From assembly GCA_019914995.1 (NCBI GenBank), contig CM034134.1, positions 2,126,145 to 2,190,144 on the forward strand: a stretch of 64,000 bases of DNA. Reading direction: 5' to 3'. Within the stretch, counting starts at the first letter, position 1; each line of letters begins with the position of its first letter. Shown piece by piece: positions 12,271-24,858 of the stretch. The position numbers and the translations under genes are program-made. The notes under the pieces were generated by a model. The model was not told the DNA's origin. It was given only the letters and a program-made list of their open reading frames with translations, and did no database searches. The stretch is from Acanthochlamys bracteata. Taxonomy: Eukaryota; Streptophyta; Magnoliopsida; Pandanales; Velloziaceae.

Positions 12271-14664
12271 CTAATAGTGGTATCAGAGCCAGATTTATCC
12301 ATTATTTCTAAGGCTTCAACCAGCAACCTTGTCAATCCTCAAGTATCGAAGTTATCAAAATATAACTATAAAATTGGTCAGTTTAAATGAGAGCCTTATT
12401 TGATTCTCAAGATTTATGATAGGTAATTACTAATGGGTTCATGGAACCTTTACCGGATAAAGCCGCATACACACAGAATGAAGAAGGTTCTAGAGAGTAA
12501 AGAAAGAAAGCAGCAAGTCTCACTTTCTACTCTATTAAGGTTTAGACGAGTCCACTTCAAAAGAGTTGCCGAAATAACATGTAAGAACGCATAGAAAATT
12601 CTTGCTGACATTTATAAAGGAGTCAAAATGTGCAAAGAATTCACTTACAAATTTGAGATTAGTATTGAATTTGCTTAAATGAAAGAAGAAGAAAAAATTT
12701 CTAATTATTATTGATGATTGATTCTAGTTGTGAATAAAATAATGCGAAATGGAGAGTATATGGAAGACATCTAAGTAATATAGGAGTATGTGGTATCGAT
12801 GATTAGGGAATCAAAGAATTTGGACACGATCACGCACATTAATGTTCGAGCACGTAGTGTCGATGATTAGGGAATCAAAGAATTTGGAGGAGATCTAAAT
12901 ATATGAGTAGTTAGGATCTCTTCAAGTTCATCAGCAACCAATGCAAATGGAGGTTAGTTCCACATTCTTGGAACAAGCACTAGTGAAACTTGACCGTTGG
13001 TCCAGGTAGATTGAGATAGGGCATGTAGTTCCCAACTACAAACCATTCATAATAAAGTGGAGGTTCAAAGCTTCAAAGTTCAAGGATGAAGCAATTGAAG
13101 ATGATCCACATCTGACTTCAAAAAACTAGAATGTACAATATTACAATTGCCATAAATTAAAACATTATGCCTCGTAGTGCGGGCGCAAATTGAAAGTCAT
13201 AACCTTTTCAAAGCAACAAGTGATGCGGGTAATAACTGTACTATCTTCTTGCTAGTGATTATTCAAGTGTCATAATGATGCATGGTACCTGGACTTAAGT
13301 GCTAGCAATTTCATGTGTGGGAAGAAAGAACCTTTCATTGAACTCTTAGAAGAAGTTCATGGTAGTGTGAGCTAGCGAGATTTTCAAAACTCACAATTGA
13401 AGACAAAGGGAAGATCAAATCTACCAAGAGAAAGATAACTCTGAATGTAGTTTATATTACTAACATGAAGGGTAATATTCTCAGCATCAGTTAATTGCTC
13501 GAAAAGGTTACAAAGTCCAGATGTAGAATAACCATATTTGGTTGAAAAATACAATTTGAGACCTTGCGTTGAGATAACAAAGAACCACATGTTTCCCTTG
13601 CATCTAAGTACAAAAATTGATAAGTGTTTTCATAGACTCGTGGAGAATGAGTCATGAAGGTGGCATCTCTATTTTGGCCTTCTAAATTTTATTGTCCTGA
13701 AGGTGCCATCTACAAGTGGCATGGTTCAAGGCCTATGAAAATTTGATCTACCAAATCATATTTGTGAAGGATGTGTAATTAGTAAGCATCCATGATTTCT
13801 TTTTTTCTCGAGGGAAGACATAGAGAGTAGATGCACCATTACAACTTATTCATACCACATCTATGCCATTTGTATGATAGAAGGTAATAAATATTTTATT
13901 ATTTTTATTGATGACTTCAATAGAAAATTATGGGTGCATTTTCTTAATAAAAAATCTGCTGACCTTACTATTTTGCAAGCATTTTAGAGACTTCTTGAAG
14001 TGAGAGTACCCACAAAATAAAATTTCTCTAATATGACAGAGTTTGTGAGTACACCTCAAATATATAGAAGAATATAGGGAGTAATGTACAAAAAGACAGT
14101 TTGCTACTGCCTATACACCACAACAAAACAACATTGTAGACATAAAGTATAAACCATCCTCGACTGACAATAACCATACTCAAAGAAAAGGGATTACCGA
14201 AATAGTTTTTGGTAAAAGCCGTGGCGTGTTCAGGTTATTTGCTTAATAGATGCCCACAAAGTTAGTGAACAACAAGATCTCAAGAGGCATGGAGTGAATA
14301 CAAGCCTAATGTGTCACAACCATGAATTTTTGGGTGTGTTCCATATGCTCAAGTACTTGAAGGTGAAAGAAAGAAAATTGGTGATGGTGGTGAAAAATGC
14401 ACCTTCATCAGATACAATGAGGGTTCAAATGCATACAAGTTGTATAATCCACTAACCAAAAAAGTAATGAAGAGACTGCTAAGGAGCAACTAATGGTGAA
14501 TGAACTGATGAGTCCAACAAGAGGTACCACCACCAGAAACAGCATCATCTCCCCAGCATGCTACACCTCCTACATGAAGTTCTCCATCTTATGGGGAAGT
14601 TAGTATTAGCGGAACTTCCGTGCAATGATGTCCAAATGAGAAATCTCATGGGAAGTTAGACGAA

Positions 14665-16490
14665 TTTTGGAAATCCCAAATATTTTGATAATAACAAAAT
14701 TTTGAAATTTATTGTTAAGTTTTGCACAAGGCTATATGATCGCATAAACACTCCACAGGATCAACTTGAGAGCATATCTGGGCAACAATTTCAGACGCAA
14801 TATCTCACTTCAAAAGCAAGCATTTAATGATCTTATTTTGCTATGCGTAGCTACTATATTAAAGCGATTACAGTCCAAATATTAGGCAATCCGTGCAGAA
14901 ACAAAGTTTACAAAAAATCAGAGAAATTTGCTATTTGCATAGGTCTCGCCTAGACAAACTCGAGCTGTTGATTAGGCCAGCAACTTTGAAGCTTGATGTC
15001 TCTATAGTTGAGCCACCTTTTAGTAATCTGATTTTTTATATGAAAGCTAACATTAGAAGGTTTATGCATACCAAATTGACGCAATTATATCCAGTAATGA
15101 AGCCTACAAAAATTTGTCAAAGTGACTGTACAGATTGGATTCTAGAATATACAGAACCAATACATTTTTTTGTTTCTGAACGAGTGTTTGGTTCCTACTT
15201 GTGCCAGCTCATGCATGTGCATTCAGAAGTTCTGAGGCTATTCTAGAGGATTTTATGAGTACTTACTTACCGATGATATAGAGCGTATATGGTATATCTA
15301 CAAATTTGGAAAGTTTTAGCAGTGCTAATAACACAACTCAGTTCAATTTCAAACTTCATATCATGACTATTCATTTGAGTCTTGATATAATTTGAGTATG
15401 CAAAATGTAGACAACATCAACGAGAATAATTGTATATTTAAATATTATTGTGGACTCTAATGGGCAGCAAATTCAGATGACATAGTAGCATAAATACCCT
15501 ATGTGACAGCTTGGATCATTGAATTATTTTGAGGCATCAAACGACATCAATCATCTCGAACTTTTGAAGACATGTTCCTGGGATATAACTAAAGCCATTC
15601 ACATCAGCAGGCAACAACCATTAAAGGAATGAAATCAAGGAAATTTAATGGAGAAAACCCTTCCATTGGAACATGTCAAGGTAGCCATTTTGCTTGTATC
15701 TGGGCCATACATCCATATAGCCCGTTGCACACTTGATCAAACCATGCAGATTTCCTCCTGAGATCAAGAAGAAGACTTTAGTACAAGATTGCAGCAAAGA
15801 GTACAGTAAGAAATCAATCAAAACGCAGAGTTTACATTGAGTTTCTACTTTTTGCCGGAAGAGAACTTTCTGACTGTGAGCTTCATCAAATTCTTTGTTC
15901 TCTCTGAGTTTCTTGTGAAATCCATTGTGCTCTTTGGTTGTGAGGTTAGACATAATTGCAAACGAGCTTGCTGAGCTATAACCTCGTGATTCTATATATA
16001 ACTTCGAGATAAGGTTGTAGGAGTGAGCTAGGTTAGGTGTAGGCTAGCTGGTTTGTGCAAGGTCTTTACGTAGGCATACACGTGATAGCGAAGAGACTTT
16101 GCGAGGTCTAGTAGGGTATGGTGAGTTATCTTTGCGAGAAGACTCAGCTTGAGGTGGAGGTGCTTTATGGAATATCAAGTCTCAATGAATTCACGTTTGT
16201 TAATGTTAGTGGATTTCTCTTGAAGATTTTGAAATAAAATGGATGTAGGTACTGCGGTGCCAAAGCACGTAAAAAAATTGGTGTGCTATCTACTTTGCCA
16301 CTCTTACCACTTGCGTTTGTTTTGTAAATTTTATTATCCCAATAATTCAGCGCAGCATACTGTAAACACTCAGTTAAGCATCAGTAACTTTATAGTCGAT
16401 TTAACGCTGACTGAAAAGTGACTAAAATTTTCAGTTTAATTTATGCTAAGTCAACTCACCCCTCTCTTGAGTAGTTTTTTCGCATGTTTT
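14665..16490 (+). repeat. Nested copia-type LTR (probably solo)
   Basis: The left edge reads TTTTGGAAATCCC then 'attttgataataac', close to the start of Tork/Sire-type plant copia LTRs. The right side has 'tcaactcacccctctcttgag' at about 16,452-16,472, the same kind of sequence found at the inner end of the Sirevirus-like LTRs in this window. No copia coding sequence lies between these edges, while copia coding remains of the host element flank both sides. I could not find a clear target duplication, so the right edge is uncertain by about 30 bp. The frame at 14,893-15,246 inside it has no recognisable domain. Confidence 0.55.
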
Positions 16491-17996
16491 TTTCATAGTG
16501 AAGTCGTAGAGTCTAATCTTTTCTACTATCACCTCCGGAAAAGCTGTAAAAGAAGATTGTTTGGAATCAACTATTGAGGAGGAGATCCACGCAATGACAC
16601 ATGGAAGTTCACAACACATTAACAAAATCACAAAGTAATAGGTGCCAAGTGAATATACAAGATTAATCGTATAGCTGACACTAAAGTTGATCGGTATAAG
16701 ATTAGATTTGTAACAAAAGGCTACAAACGAAAGTACAATATCTAATTATGAAGAAATTTTGCACTATTGCTCGACTCGATAGAGTAGGAGTATTAATCTC
16801 TCTTGTAGTTCATTATCGATAGAAAGTACGTGCTTTAATCCCAAGTTAACTATCCTCAATTGTGCTCTTGAGGAAGAGGTATATGTACAGCAACCATAAG
16901 ATATTCAAGTAAAAAAGACAAGATAAAGTATATTACTAGAAGAAAGTTTTATACAGATTAAACTAGACACCACGAGTGAGGAACGATCGAATTGATGGCT
17001 ATCTTCGTCAAAATGGCTTATCAAAGTCACTTTGAGCATGCCATCTACATGAAGAGAAATAGTTCTGGTGAATTTCTAATAACTTTTATTTATGTTGATG
17101 ACTTATTATACACTGGAAAGCTTTTGTGAGATGCTTACAAAGTTAGTGATGTTCAAAGAACTCGAAATGACAGATAAAGGATTTATGTACTAATTTTGTA
17201 TATTAAATTGAAGCAACAACAAGATCGGATGTTTATATCTAAAATAAGTACATGAGGAGATTTTGGAGAAATACAATATTTGCAAATATAATCACATAAA
17301 CACCCCAACACCTACGGAAAGAAGTTACCGACAGAAAAGAATGGAGGATTCATTGACTCGATGCTCTTCAAGAATCTTGTTGGTAGATTGAGATACTTGA
17401 CGATCATAAGGTCAAATATCTTTATATAGTTAGACTTGTAAATCGCTACATGGAAACACCAAACAATGCTCATTGAATGCGAAAGGAATTCTAAATTATA
17501 TCAAAGGCTCACTCAACTTTGTTCCGATTTATACTTTTGGTAAAAGTTGTAGACTTAATGGGATATTGTGATCAAAGTGATAGAAAATGCACCACTAGCT
17601 ATACACTCTATTTCAGATAAATTGCATTTTCATGGACCTTAAATAAATAATGTGTTGTGTCTTTATCTTCACTCGAATCAGAATATGTGGCGGTTGTATC
17701 TACATTTTGTCAAGCAATTTCATTGAGAAATATGCTAAAAGGGTTTCTTATCCACAATAAAAACCAAGAAGGATATTAGTAGACAACAACTATAGCTGTA
17801 CAACATCCAAAGAATCTAGTATATCATGTGAGGAACAAACATACATATACACAATTTTATTTACTAGGTAACCTGTGAAGCAGAAAGTTGTGGAGCTGGA
17901 GTATTGTCATATTGTGAAACAAGTCGTTGCCAATTAAAAATTTCAGAAAACTAAGAGAAATAATTGGTATGAAATGGGTTTTCATTTAAGGGGGAG

Positions 17997-18297
17997 TGTT
18001 GCAATTCAAATTAAAACATATAGATTAACGCAAGTGCTTTATAAAGAATTGAAGAGAGAATGTGGGTGTTAAAAGCCTTTAATGACTTGTTACTTTGTTG
18101 GCGGTTTTTATTTGACTTGTAGTGGCCAGTTACTATAGGCTTGTAAGTTTAGGATGTAAAAGTCTATGTAAAGCAGTGTTCTGTTTCTTAAAATCCGATG
18201 AGAAAGAAATAAGAAATTGAAAAGAATTAGCAGTGAGAGTTATCCTCCGAAGGAAGCTTACATCTTTGGTAATAGAGTTCTAAATTTGTATGTAACA
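17997..18297 (+). repeat. Copia 3' LTR, next to the NPF3.1 3' end
   Basis: Starts TGTTGCAATT just after the polypurine tract and ends TGTAACA. It lies 112 bp beyond the NPF3.1 stop codon and points towards the gene, so the gene and this LTR are convergent. Confidence 0.82.
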
Positions 18298-18408
18298 AAC
18301 CCTGATCGTTTTGCACCACTATTAATTTCACAAACTTAAGTTGCACTCAATTTAGAGAATAGTGTATGCTTTAGTAATCATCTCAATATTACTCTGGTCT
18401 TCCACAAA

Positions 18409-21400
18409 CTAATGATCCTCAGGATCCTTCTGCTGCTCTCGCCGGAGCTGCACCGGCTTATAAGTGTACAAATTCACGCATACGATGTAGTACATAAGAT
18501 TCACTGCTTGAATAGCTGATACAATCCAGTAGAAATAGTTGAGCTTTCCCTTGTTCAAGTTGTCTGGCAACCAGTTTGATCCTCCAGGGCCGGCACTATA
18601 CTTGTGTACTAAGGAAATCAGCATAGTGCTCACATAGTTCCCAGCAGAAATAGACAGCCAATACAATGCTGTTCCGGTGCTACGCATGCTCTCAGGCATC
18701 TGATCGTAGAAGAATTCAAGGTGTCCGATTGCCTGGAATGCCTCCGCGATACCATTGAACGCATACTGAGGCACGAGCCAAAACACCGAAATAGGCACGG
18801 TAATCCCTGCCTGCTCAAGCAAACCATGTTGTGCAGCAACGTGCTTCCGTTTAACCTCAACAAACCCTGCAATAAGCGTAGCGAAAACAGAGACCGCGAA
18901 ACCAATCCCCATCCTATGGAGGAAAGAAATACCACGGTCTATCCCGGTAATACGCCTCGCTAATGGCATCAAAATACGATCGTATAGTGTGATTGTAAGT
19001 AGCATGGATAGAAGATTAAAGACAGACATGGAGCCCGGAGGGATTTTAAATGTGGAATGGTTTGTTATCCGACGGTCCATGGTTCGTGCTTGTTGTAGTG
19101 AGAATGTGTTTTGTTGCGAGAAGGCAGTGATCACGAGGATTCCGGCCGCCCATATCGGTGCCATTCGGATCAGTTGCTTTAGTTCTTCTACTCTGTGGAC
19201 TGTGTTCAGTCTCCATAGGTTTGGTTGCTTTGTTTGGTCCTTGTTTGGTTCATCTTCTTCAGTTATTATTGCTGCCCTGTCCAAGAATCTGTGAAATCAC
19301 TTAGATGGTCAATTGTTATATTTGAATTTAGGGTAGGTATTGCACTAAACAGTTTCACCATATCGCTAGTTTATCTCACCTTCCATCCTACAAATTTCAT
19401 AAGATACCATTCATATATAATATATGTTTTTTAATTGTTTGACGGAAACATTCAATCTGAGAAACCAAAGTTGAATCGTAATGTATATATATCTGTAGCG
19501 TATATTAAAAAAAACATTAAAATACTATTTGATCTATGAACCATTTTAACTTGTGTTTTCTAAAAGAATGTGTAACTAAAGAATCGACCATAAATTCTTA
19601 ACAAATATAGCGTTGTCGTACGAATTAGGCTTAAGGATATTGAAAGATGCTGAAATAGCTTTATCGTACAGGCAGGCAGTCTAGTTTTAGCCACCTTTAG
19701 ATTAAATTTGGCACGACATAACGAATTGAATTTCCCAGTCATTGATTGTAGCTAGATAACGACTTGTCAACGTAGACTACGACGTTTTTTCTTTGTAGTA
19801 CATCGTTTGTCACATGGGTCTTGTCATCTTCGTATTGGAACTTTGCTAACCAATAATAAAAACCAGACAAAAATCACAATTGCGTGCTGAAATTTCTCAT
19901 CTCCGCTACTGAGATGAACTACAAATACGAATCCGACTTGAGCTTCTTCTTGTTTCTTGTTTTGACAATAGCTCTTTCTAAACTCTCTATTTGATCACTA
20001 TAATTATTAAATCTTAATAACGTGTCAATACACAATAGACTGCATTATCATTCTTGTTTTTGTATAATTCTTTTTAACTATATAACCTGATAGTGCTTAA
20101 GCTGTGAATCTGATATTGATCACATGATTTAAACAACTATTGTCTTCAAAATTTAGGGAACATAGTGTAGAAAAAGCCTTCGGTCGGGCTGGTACTGATT
20201 CTTATCATATTCTAACTAACTAAATATTTTTAATACGCTCTCATCACGTATCTACGAGCTCTTTTTGTTTTAGCGTTTGTAAAAAACGCTATTTTTTAAT
20301 TTTTTATTTTAAAATTTTTAATACATATTTTATATTTATTTAAAAATATATAAAATATAAAAAAAATCTATTTAATAAAATATTTTATAATATACTTTTT
20401 TTTTAAAATAAAAAATATAATTTAATTTTTAAAAAAATAAAAATATTTTTTATTTTAAAAAATTTCTATTTTATAAATATTTACAAATGCCCTCTTAGAA
20501 TACGGAGCATATGATTCAGGTTGGTACTCCTGAGGCAGATTACCCGTCTGATTAAAGGAACATTTGTAGCGCTAAGCACTAAAAATTTTACAAAAATATT
20601 TTAAAAACTAAGTTTACTTTTTTATTTAAAAAGTAATAAATATCACACGTATAAAAATTTTATGATGGTTGTACTTTTTAGATATTATAAAATTTTTTAA
20701 AACTACTATGAAAAACTGTCAAAAAAGTTCAAATGAAAAATTTTTAAATTATAAAAAGTGCTCCCAAATGTAACCAAAATCATTATATTCAAAAGCTTAA
20801 ACCGATAGATGAACAAATCACTACTGTCGACAAAGTTCTTGGCTAACACCAAAAAAAAAAAGAAAAAGATAGTTTAAAGCATCTTAAGCTCTTACCTTAG
20901 CTGCTTAGTATGGATGAGTTTCCCAGCAACTGAAATAGGAGCATCAAGCTCGTCGTTCTCATAAAGCAAACGAGGATCATCATCCAACTGCATCTTCCTC
21001 TTCCTAACAGCAGCAACCACAACATGCGCCAGCCGCGCAAAAGGGCTTCCGGCAGGATCCAACCTTCTATACATACTGTACCCTCCGATGAAAGTCACTA
21101 CTGATACCGCCATGGCGATCACCGGAATTCCAAGTCCTAGACCCCATCCAACATTGTCTTGTATGTATACAACCACAGTTACTGCAAGCAGCATCGACAG
21201 TCCCATGAAAAAGTAGTACCAGTTGAAGAAGTTCCATGTTTTGGTCCGTTCGGATGGGTCCGATTCGTCAAACTGGTCTGCCCCGAATGCCACTACGCAT
21301 GGCCGGATTCCGCCTGCTCCAATGGAACATAGCAAGAGAGAGGTGTATAGTATGCCTAGCTGCATTGTTGAAGCTTCTTTGCAGGTTTCGGTGCCTATGT

Positions 21401-21893
21401 CACATGGTGGTGGCCGGAGTTGTGGAAGTACTGCTGATATTGTAAGGCTTGTCATACCCTAACACATAAAAAGGAGTTCGTAAACAATTCTGTATTTCCT
21501 GAAAAAACTAGATAACCAATCAATTGGTCGATACTATACATACAATGGTGTAGATGAATGACGCAACGGAGATGGTCCAGAACCGGCCGGCGTAGGCATC
21601 AGCGATGAAGGCGCCAATCAACGGAGTCATGCTTGCCGTGCCGTTAAAGTTGGTGAGTGTGGTAGCTGCCTTAGCTAAAGGCAAGTGAAGCTGCTCTGTT
21701 AAGTAAGAGATCATGTTGGTTGAGAAACCTACCACTGCCAGCTTCTCTGCTATCTCATTTGCTGCACCATAATATGTAACAATATATCCATAACTTCGAT
21801 TTATTTTCAAAAAATAAAAGAAAAAGGAATTATAATTAAATTACCAAAAATGAAGGGCATTGTGATTAGCCCTCCTTTTTTCTTGGCTTCCAT
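18409..21893 (-). CDS. NPF3.1: NRT1/PTR family transporter, NPF3.1 type, four exons
   Basis: The only intact host gene seen. Exons on the minus strand are 21,893-21,845, 21,761-21,544, 21,458-20,896 and 19,288-18,409, all with GT-AG introns and matching phases. They total 1,710 bp (569 residues plus TAG), within the family range. The start MEAKKKGGLITMPFIF is the only ATG fitting the family N-terminus, though it is some 20 residues shorter than I recall for Arabidopsis NPF3.1. Landmarks: the proton-coupling ExxEK motif (EIAEK, residues 19-23), GGIRPCVVAFGADQFDESD in exon 3, a basic cytoplasmic loop, and FFYDQMPESMRS (469-480), a PTR signature. The closest match I recognise is Arabidopsis NPF3.1 and the cucumber/grape Nitr1 group, reported to move nitrate or nitrite and, in Arabidopsis, gibberellin and abscisic acid. 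A twelve-helix membrane carrier is expected. Substrate is inferred from family only. Confidence 0.95.
20262..20505. repeat. AT-rich MITE-like insertion in NPF3.1 intron 3
   Basis: The left edge has 'tagcgtttgtaaaaaacgc' and the right edge, reverse complemented, gives 'gggcatttgtaaatattt'. This is an imperfect inverted repeat around a very AT-rich centre of complementary A and T runs. Class unknown. Confidence 0.4.
20557..20782. repeat. Second MITE-like insertion in NPF3.1 intron 3
   Basis: The left end is 'gaacatttgtagcgctaagcact'. The right end, reverse complemented, is 'ggttacatttgggagcactttt'. Ends of the ACATTTGnnAGCACT kind around an AT-rich centre fit a small non-autonomous DNA transposon. 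The target duplication is not clear. Confidence 0.4.
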
Positions 21894-21933
21894 TTGTTGC
21901 TTCTCACTTGTGAAACTCACTCAAGTTAGTTCT

Positions 21934-21941
21934 TATTTATA
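21934..21941 (-). promoter_or_regulatory. TATA box of NPF3.1
   Basis: TATAAATA on the minus strand, 41-48 bp upstream of the ATG at 21,893. A start site about 30 bp downstream would leave only a very short 5' leader. This is the best TATA match close to the gene; its activity is inferred. Confidence 0.55.
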
Positions 21942-22399
21942 GAGCAGAATGTGCATAATAAACACATATCAAGAAAAATTATCTACGATAAACGGCGTTC
22001 TCAGAAAATTTGAGCAGTCACTTAACTAACCCATGTGTGCTTGGGCTAAATGTTCAAGATTCGGTACAGCAATAATACTGGTCCATCTGAGGTAGACACT
22101 GTAGTATCCGAGTCTAAATCAAGTCCAGTAGTTGGGACCAGGACTTGGTGTTCGGACAGCAAAGTCATTGTTTCGTTGTGGTTTCTTTCTGGCTCTCTCC
22201 ATCGCAAGACCTCAAATCGACTGTTACATATTTTGGCTTCATTTTAGTATTTCCTAGTTCTGAAATTTCAAATACGAATATGTTTGTTTTCTTCTTGTCA
22301 ACCAAAATAAGACAACTATTTTGAGGTGCATGTGATAAAAGCCATGGCAACACGGTTTTGAAGCTTTTAGTGAAAAAAAAGCACATAACAGTAAACAAC

Positions 22400-22487
22400 A
22401 TGTTTGGCGATGCGCGCTTTTAAACCAAATAAGCTACTTTTAATGCTGAAAAAAGAAGCAACGATTCGTTGCTTTTCCAAACAAGCA
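22400..22487. repeat. Small fold-back sequence upstream of NPF3.1
   Basis: The stretch starts 'atgtttggcgatgcgcgctttt' and its other end, reverse complemented, starts 'cttgtttggaaaagcaacg'. A short inverted pair of TGTTTGG-type ends, common in plant MITEs, about 0.5 kb upstream of the gene start. Confidence 0.3.
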
Positions 22488-23031
22488 GTGTGCTGCCGTT
22501 TTCATCACAACCTGAAATAACTATTTTGACCTTAACAACTTTGACAAATTACAATCGTATATATCATTTTTATCCTAACTCTATCTCATTCACTCCACCC
22601 CATCTCGCTCAGGCACCTCAATCCCATCTCTGCTCCTACCGCATTCGCTCACCTACCTCATCTACTCCTCCCATTTTTTGCTCAACTACCTCATTCCTGC
22701 CTCCCGTAATACTCCTTCAATTCTAACCCTAAAAATCTTGGAAGCTGACTCTAACAGTAGAGATAAATCCAAGATTTTGACGAGCCAATCTATTTCGTCG
22801 GTAATAAAGAAGATAGATTTCTCTTCTGTTATTTGCTTTGAAGGATTGCTTCATTCAGAAGCTTTATTGATTGATTAGGAGAATTTTGTCTCCAATTTCT
22901 AATTGTGCTTAAGTGGAGCTTTGATTCGATTCAAAAAATACTGTAAATGCTTGATTTATTTTGTTTGATTCAATACTGTAGAGACGTATCTTGTATGTTT
23001 GCAGCGATTTTGTGGAGAAAGATTTTTGTTT
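22488..23031. other. Unassigned sequence left of the Sirevirus-like insertion
   Basis: Moderately pyrimidine-rich, with 'ctcaaccacctcattcc'-like runs and a frame at 22,678-22,878 with no recognised domain. It is continuous with 36,065 onward once the retroelement is taken out, so both belong to the pre-insertion locus. It could be a leader or intron of an unrecognised gene or older repeat DNA. Confidence 0.4.
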
Positions 23032-23036
23032 GTTGT

Positions 23037-24485
23037 TATTAATTCCCCTGCAAGATCAACTCAAAAGAGAAGCAATAAATTGAGTTAATAAATAAAAAAT
23101 ATGTTGCAATGATGTTACTCTTACACACAGTAATTCGTCAGTTGGCTATGAGTAGGCTATATCCTGCATGCAGTGAGCATTACTGATGAGTTAGTATGAC
23201 TGTCTACGTTAAAGAAGATATGCAAGGAGATTTAACGTGGTTCGGCAACTCCTTTGCCTACATCCACGGTCGCTCTATCATGAGAGCCAAAATTTAACTA
23301 GACTTTTAACAAGCTACACAAACATAGAGTAAGTGCTTCACTAAGCACACTTACTCTCAAGAGTTTCTTCGCTCTCAAGGGTTTCCTCGCCAAGACAACC
23401 CTTTCCAGCCTACCGGACAATCTAATCCTCCTGGTTGACAATCTAGTCTTGTTACGAAGTCTAAAAGCTATCTCTAAGCTCTAACTGAGCTCCTTTACCA
23501 AATGCACCTTGCACTCTACCACATAGTTAGAAGTAAGTTTAATAAAACATGTTTTAGCATAGGGTCAGTCTCAAAGTAAAATAAGCAATCATAGAGAATT
23601 CAGTTGAGAAGATCAAACTGTTGCTGAAGATGATGATGCTAAGTGAGTGATCAGCAATATGGATTTTCTTACAGGGTAGATTTGAATTTGAAATTTCTTC
23701 TCCGACTGCTTGCTCTCTGTTCTGCAACCTTTCCCCTTCTTATAGTGCTTTCTTCCTTTCAGATGAATGGTTCTTCCTCTTAAAGGATTGATCCACTAAT
23801 ATCTCTGAGCTGTAGTGAATCGTTAGAGAAAGAGATGAGATTTTTCTAGTGGTCAGTCGGCTGCTCTAGGATTTTTTTTGCTATTCCAGTGCAAGCCCTT
23901 CATCGGCATTAAATGCATCGAAAATAATTTGAATCTCCCACCTGAGATAGTTGGTGAGTCCAGCTGAGTTGTCTTCTTCAGGTTGTCTCCAACTGAGTTG
24001 GCTTCTCTTGATTTGCTAAAACGTGCTGGGTTGACTGCTCTAAACGAGGCGGACTTCAAAATGCTTGACTTAGCTTAGTAGAATTCTGCTTAGTGTAATG
24101 GGTCTGCTGCTTTGCTTTTCTTCTTGAAATTTGAGCTTGACTTATCTTGTGAATAAGAGTGATGCTTGGCTCTATGTACATCTTAAGCAATGTGATTTGC
24201 TTCAATGATGTATATACCTTTAATATTTTGAGAATGAAAGCTTAAGTAGGAGTTTTATTGAGCAAAGCCTGATCCTCTGTTTTATCTATACGATCTCATA
24301 TATTCAGTATTTGAACAGCTAGTTGTTTAGTGATTGTATCGATTTTGTTTTGACCCAGCTTGCTTATTCTTTGCTTAACGTAGGATAAACCTTTCCTACA
24401 TAACTTGATTTCAACTTGTCAGTCCATTCTAAACCATAATTCTTAATGTGTTTATCATCAAAATCAACTTCTAGGAGTTCCAACA
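23037..24485 (-). repeat. 3' LTR of the Sirevirus-like element
   Basis: 1,449 bp. On the + strand it runs from TATTAATTCCCC (worn TGTTGATTC) to GGAGTTCCAACA. It pairs with 34,059-36,059 and carries the uninterrupted site 'gtgatcag' (about 23,648) where the other LTR holds a MITE. Confidence 0.9.
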
Positions 24486-24858
24486 ATCTCCCTATTTTTG
24501 ATGATGACAAAAATAGTTAAGAATTATTGTTTTATGATCACTATGATAAGCATAATACCCTTAAATATATCAATGCTAGACATGTTCTATCCTATACAAA
24601 TTAAAATTATAACTTGTTACCTGCGATATCAAGTGTAGCTCTCCCTTAACTTATGCATATTTTTGTACCTGTTTGTGCATAGCAATTTCTTAGCAACTCC
24701 CCCTCAATGTGTGCCTCTCTCTTGTTCCTTCTCTGGTTCCTATAATATCAATTGTTGTGGCCCCTTTGGCCAACATAGCGTATGCACACAATAATTTATG
24801 TTTTCTCTTCTCTACCCCTTTTTATCATCTCAAAAAGGGAATAAGGTGGCAAGACAAG

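Larger units (their letters stand above)
12005..18297 (+). mobile_element. Ty1/copia LTR retrotransposon fossil
   Basis: Plus-strand element with LTRs at about 12,005-12,270 and 17,997-18,297, a primer-binding site TGGTATCAGAGCC at 12,278-12,290 and a polypurine tract AAGGGGGAG at 17,988-17,996 next to the 3' LTR. The inside holds gag, integrase and reverse transcriptase/RNase H remains of copia type, broken by very many changes. The bases beside the ends are aacca and aaccc, a possible 5-bp target duplication with one mismatch. A second copia LTR of about 1.8 kb is inserted near the middle. The two LTRs differ at many positions and by small gaps, so the element is older than the Sirevirus-like one further right. 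Confidence 0.88.
19289..20895 (-). other. Long third intron of NPF3.1 with MITE-like insertions
   Basis: The third intron is 1,607 bp, against 83 and 85 bp for introns 1 and 2. The donor is AAG|GTAAGAG and the acceptor TTTCACAG. It contains two AT-rich stretches with imperfect inverted ends, described separately. No exon-like coding sequence is seen inside. Confidence 0.85.

Noticed and set aside
14893-15246. 117-codon plus-strand frame
   Set aside because: Lies inside an LTR-like insertion and has no recognised domain or start context; taken as chance.
18630-18935. Open frames overlapping the NPF3.1 exons (18,630-18,935 minus; 18,721-18,963, 18,989-19,294 and 21,223-21,462 plus)
   Set aside because: They are out-of-frame or antisense shadows of conserved NPF3.1 coding sequence.
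22678-22878. Frame left of the Sirevirus-like insertion
   Set aside because: No recognised domain, no clear splice sites; reported only as unassigned sequence.
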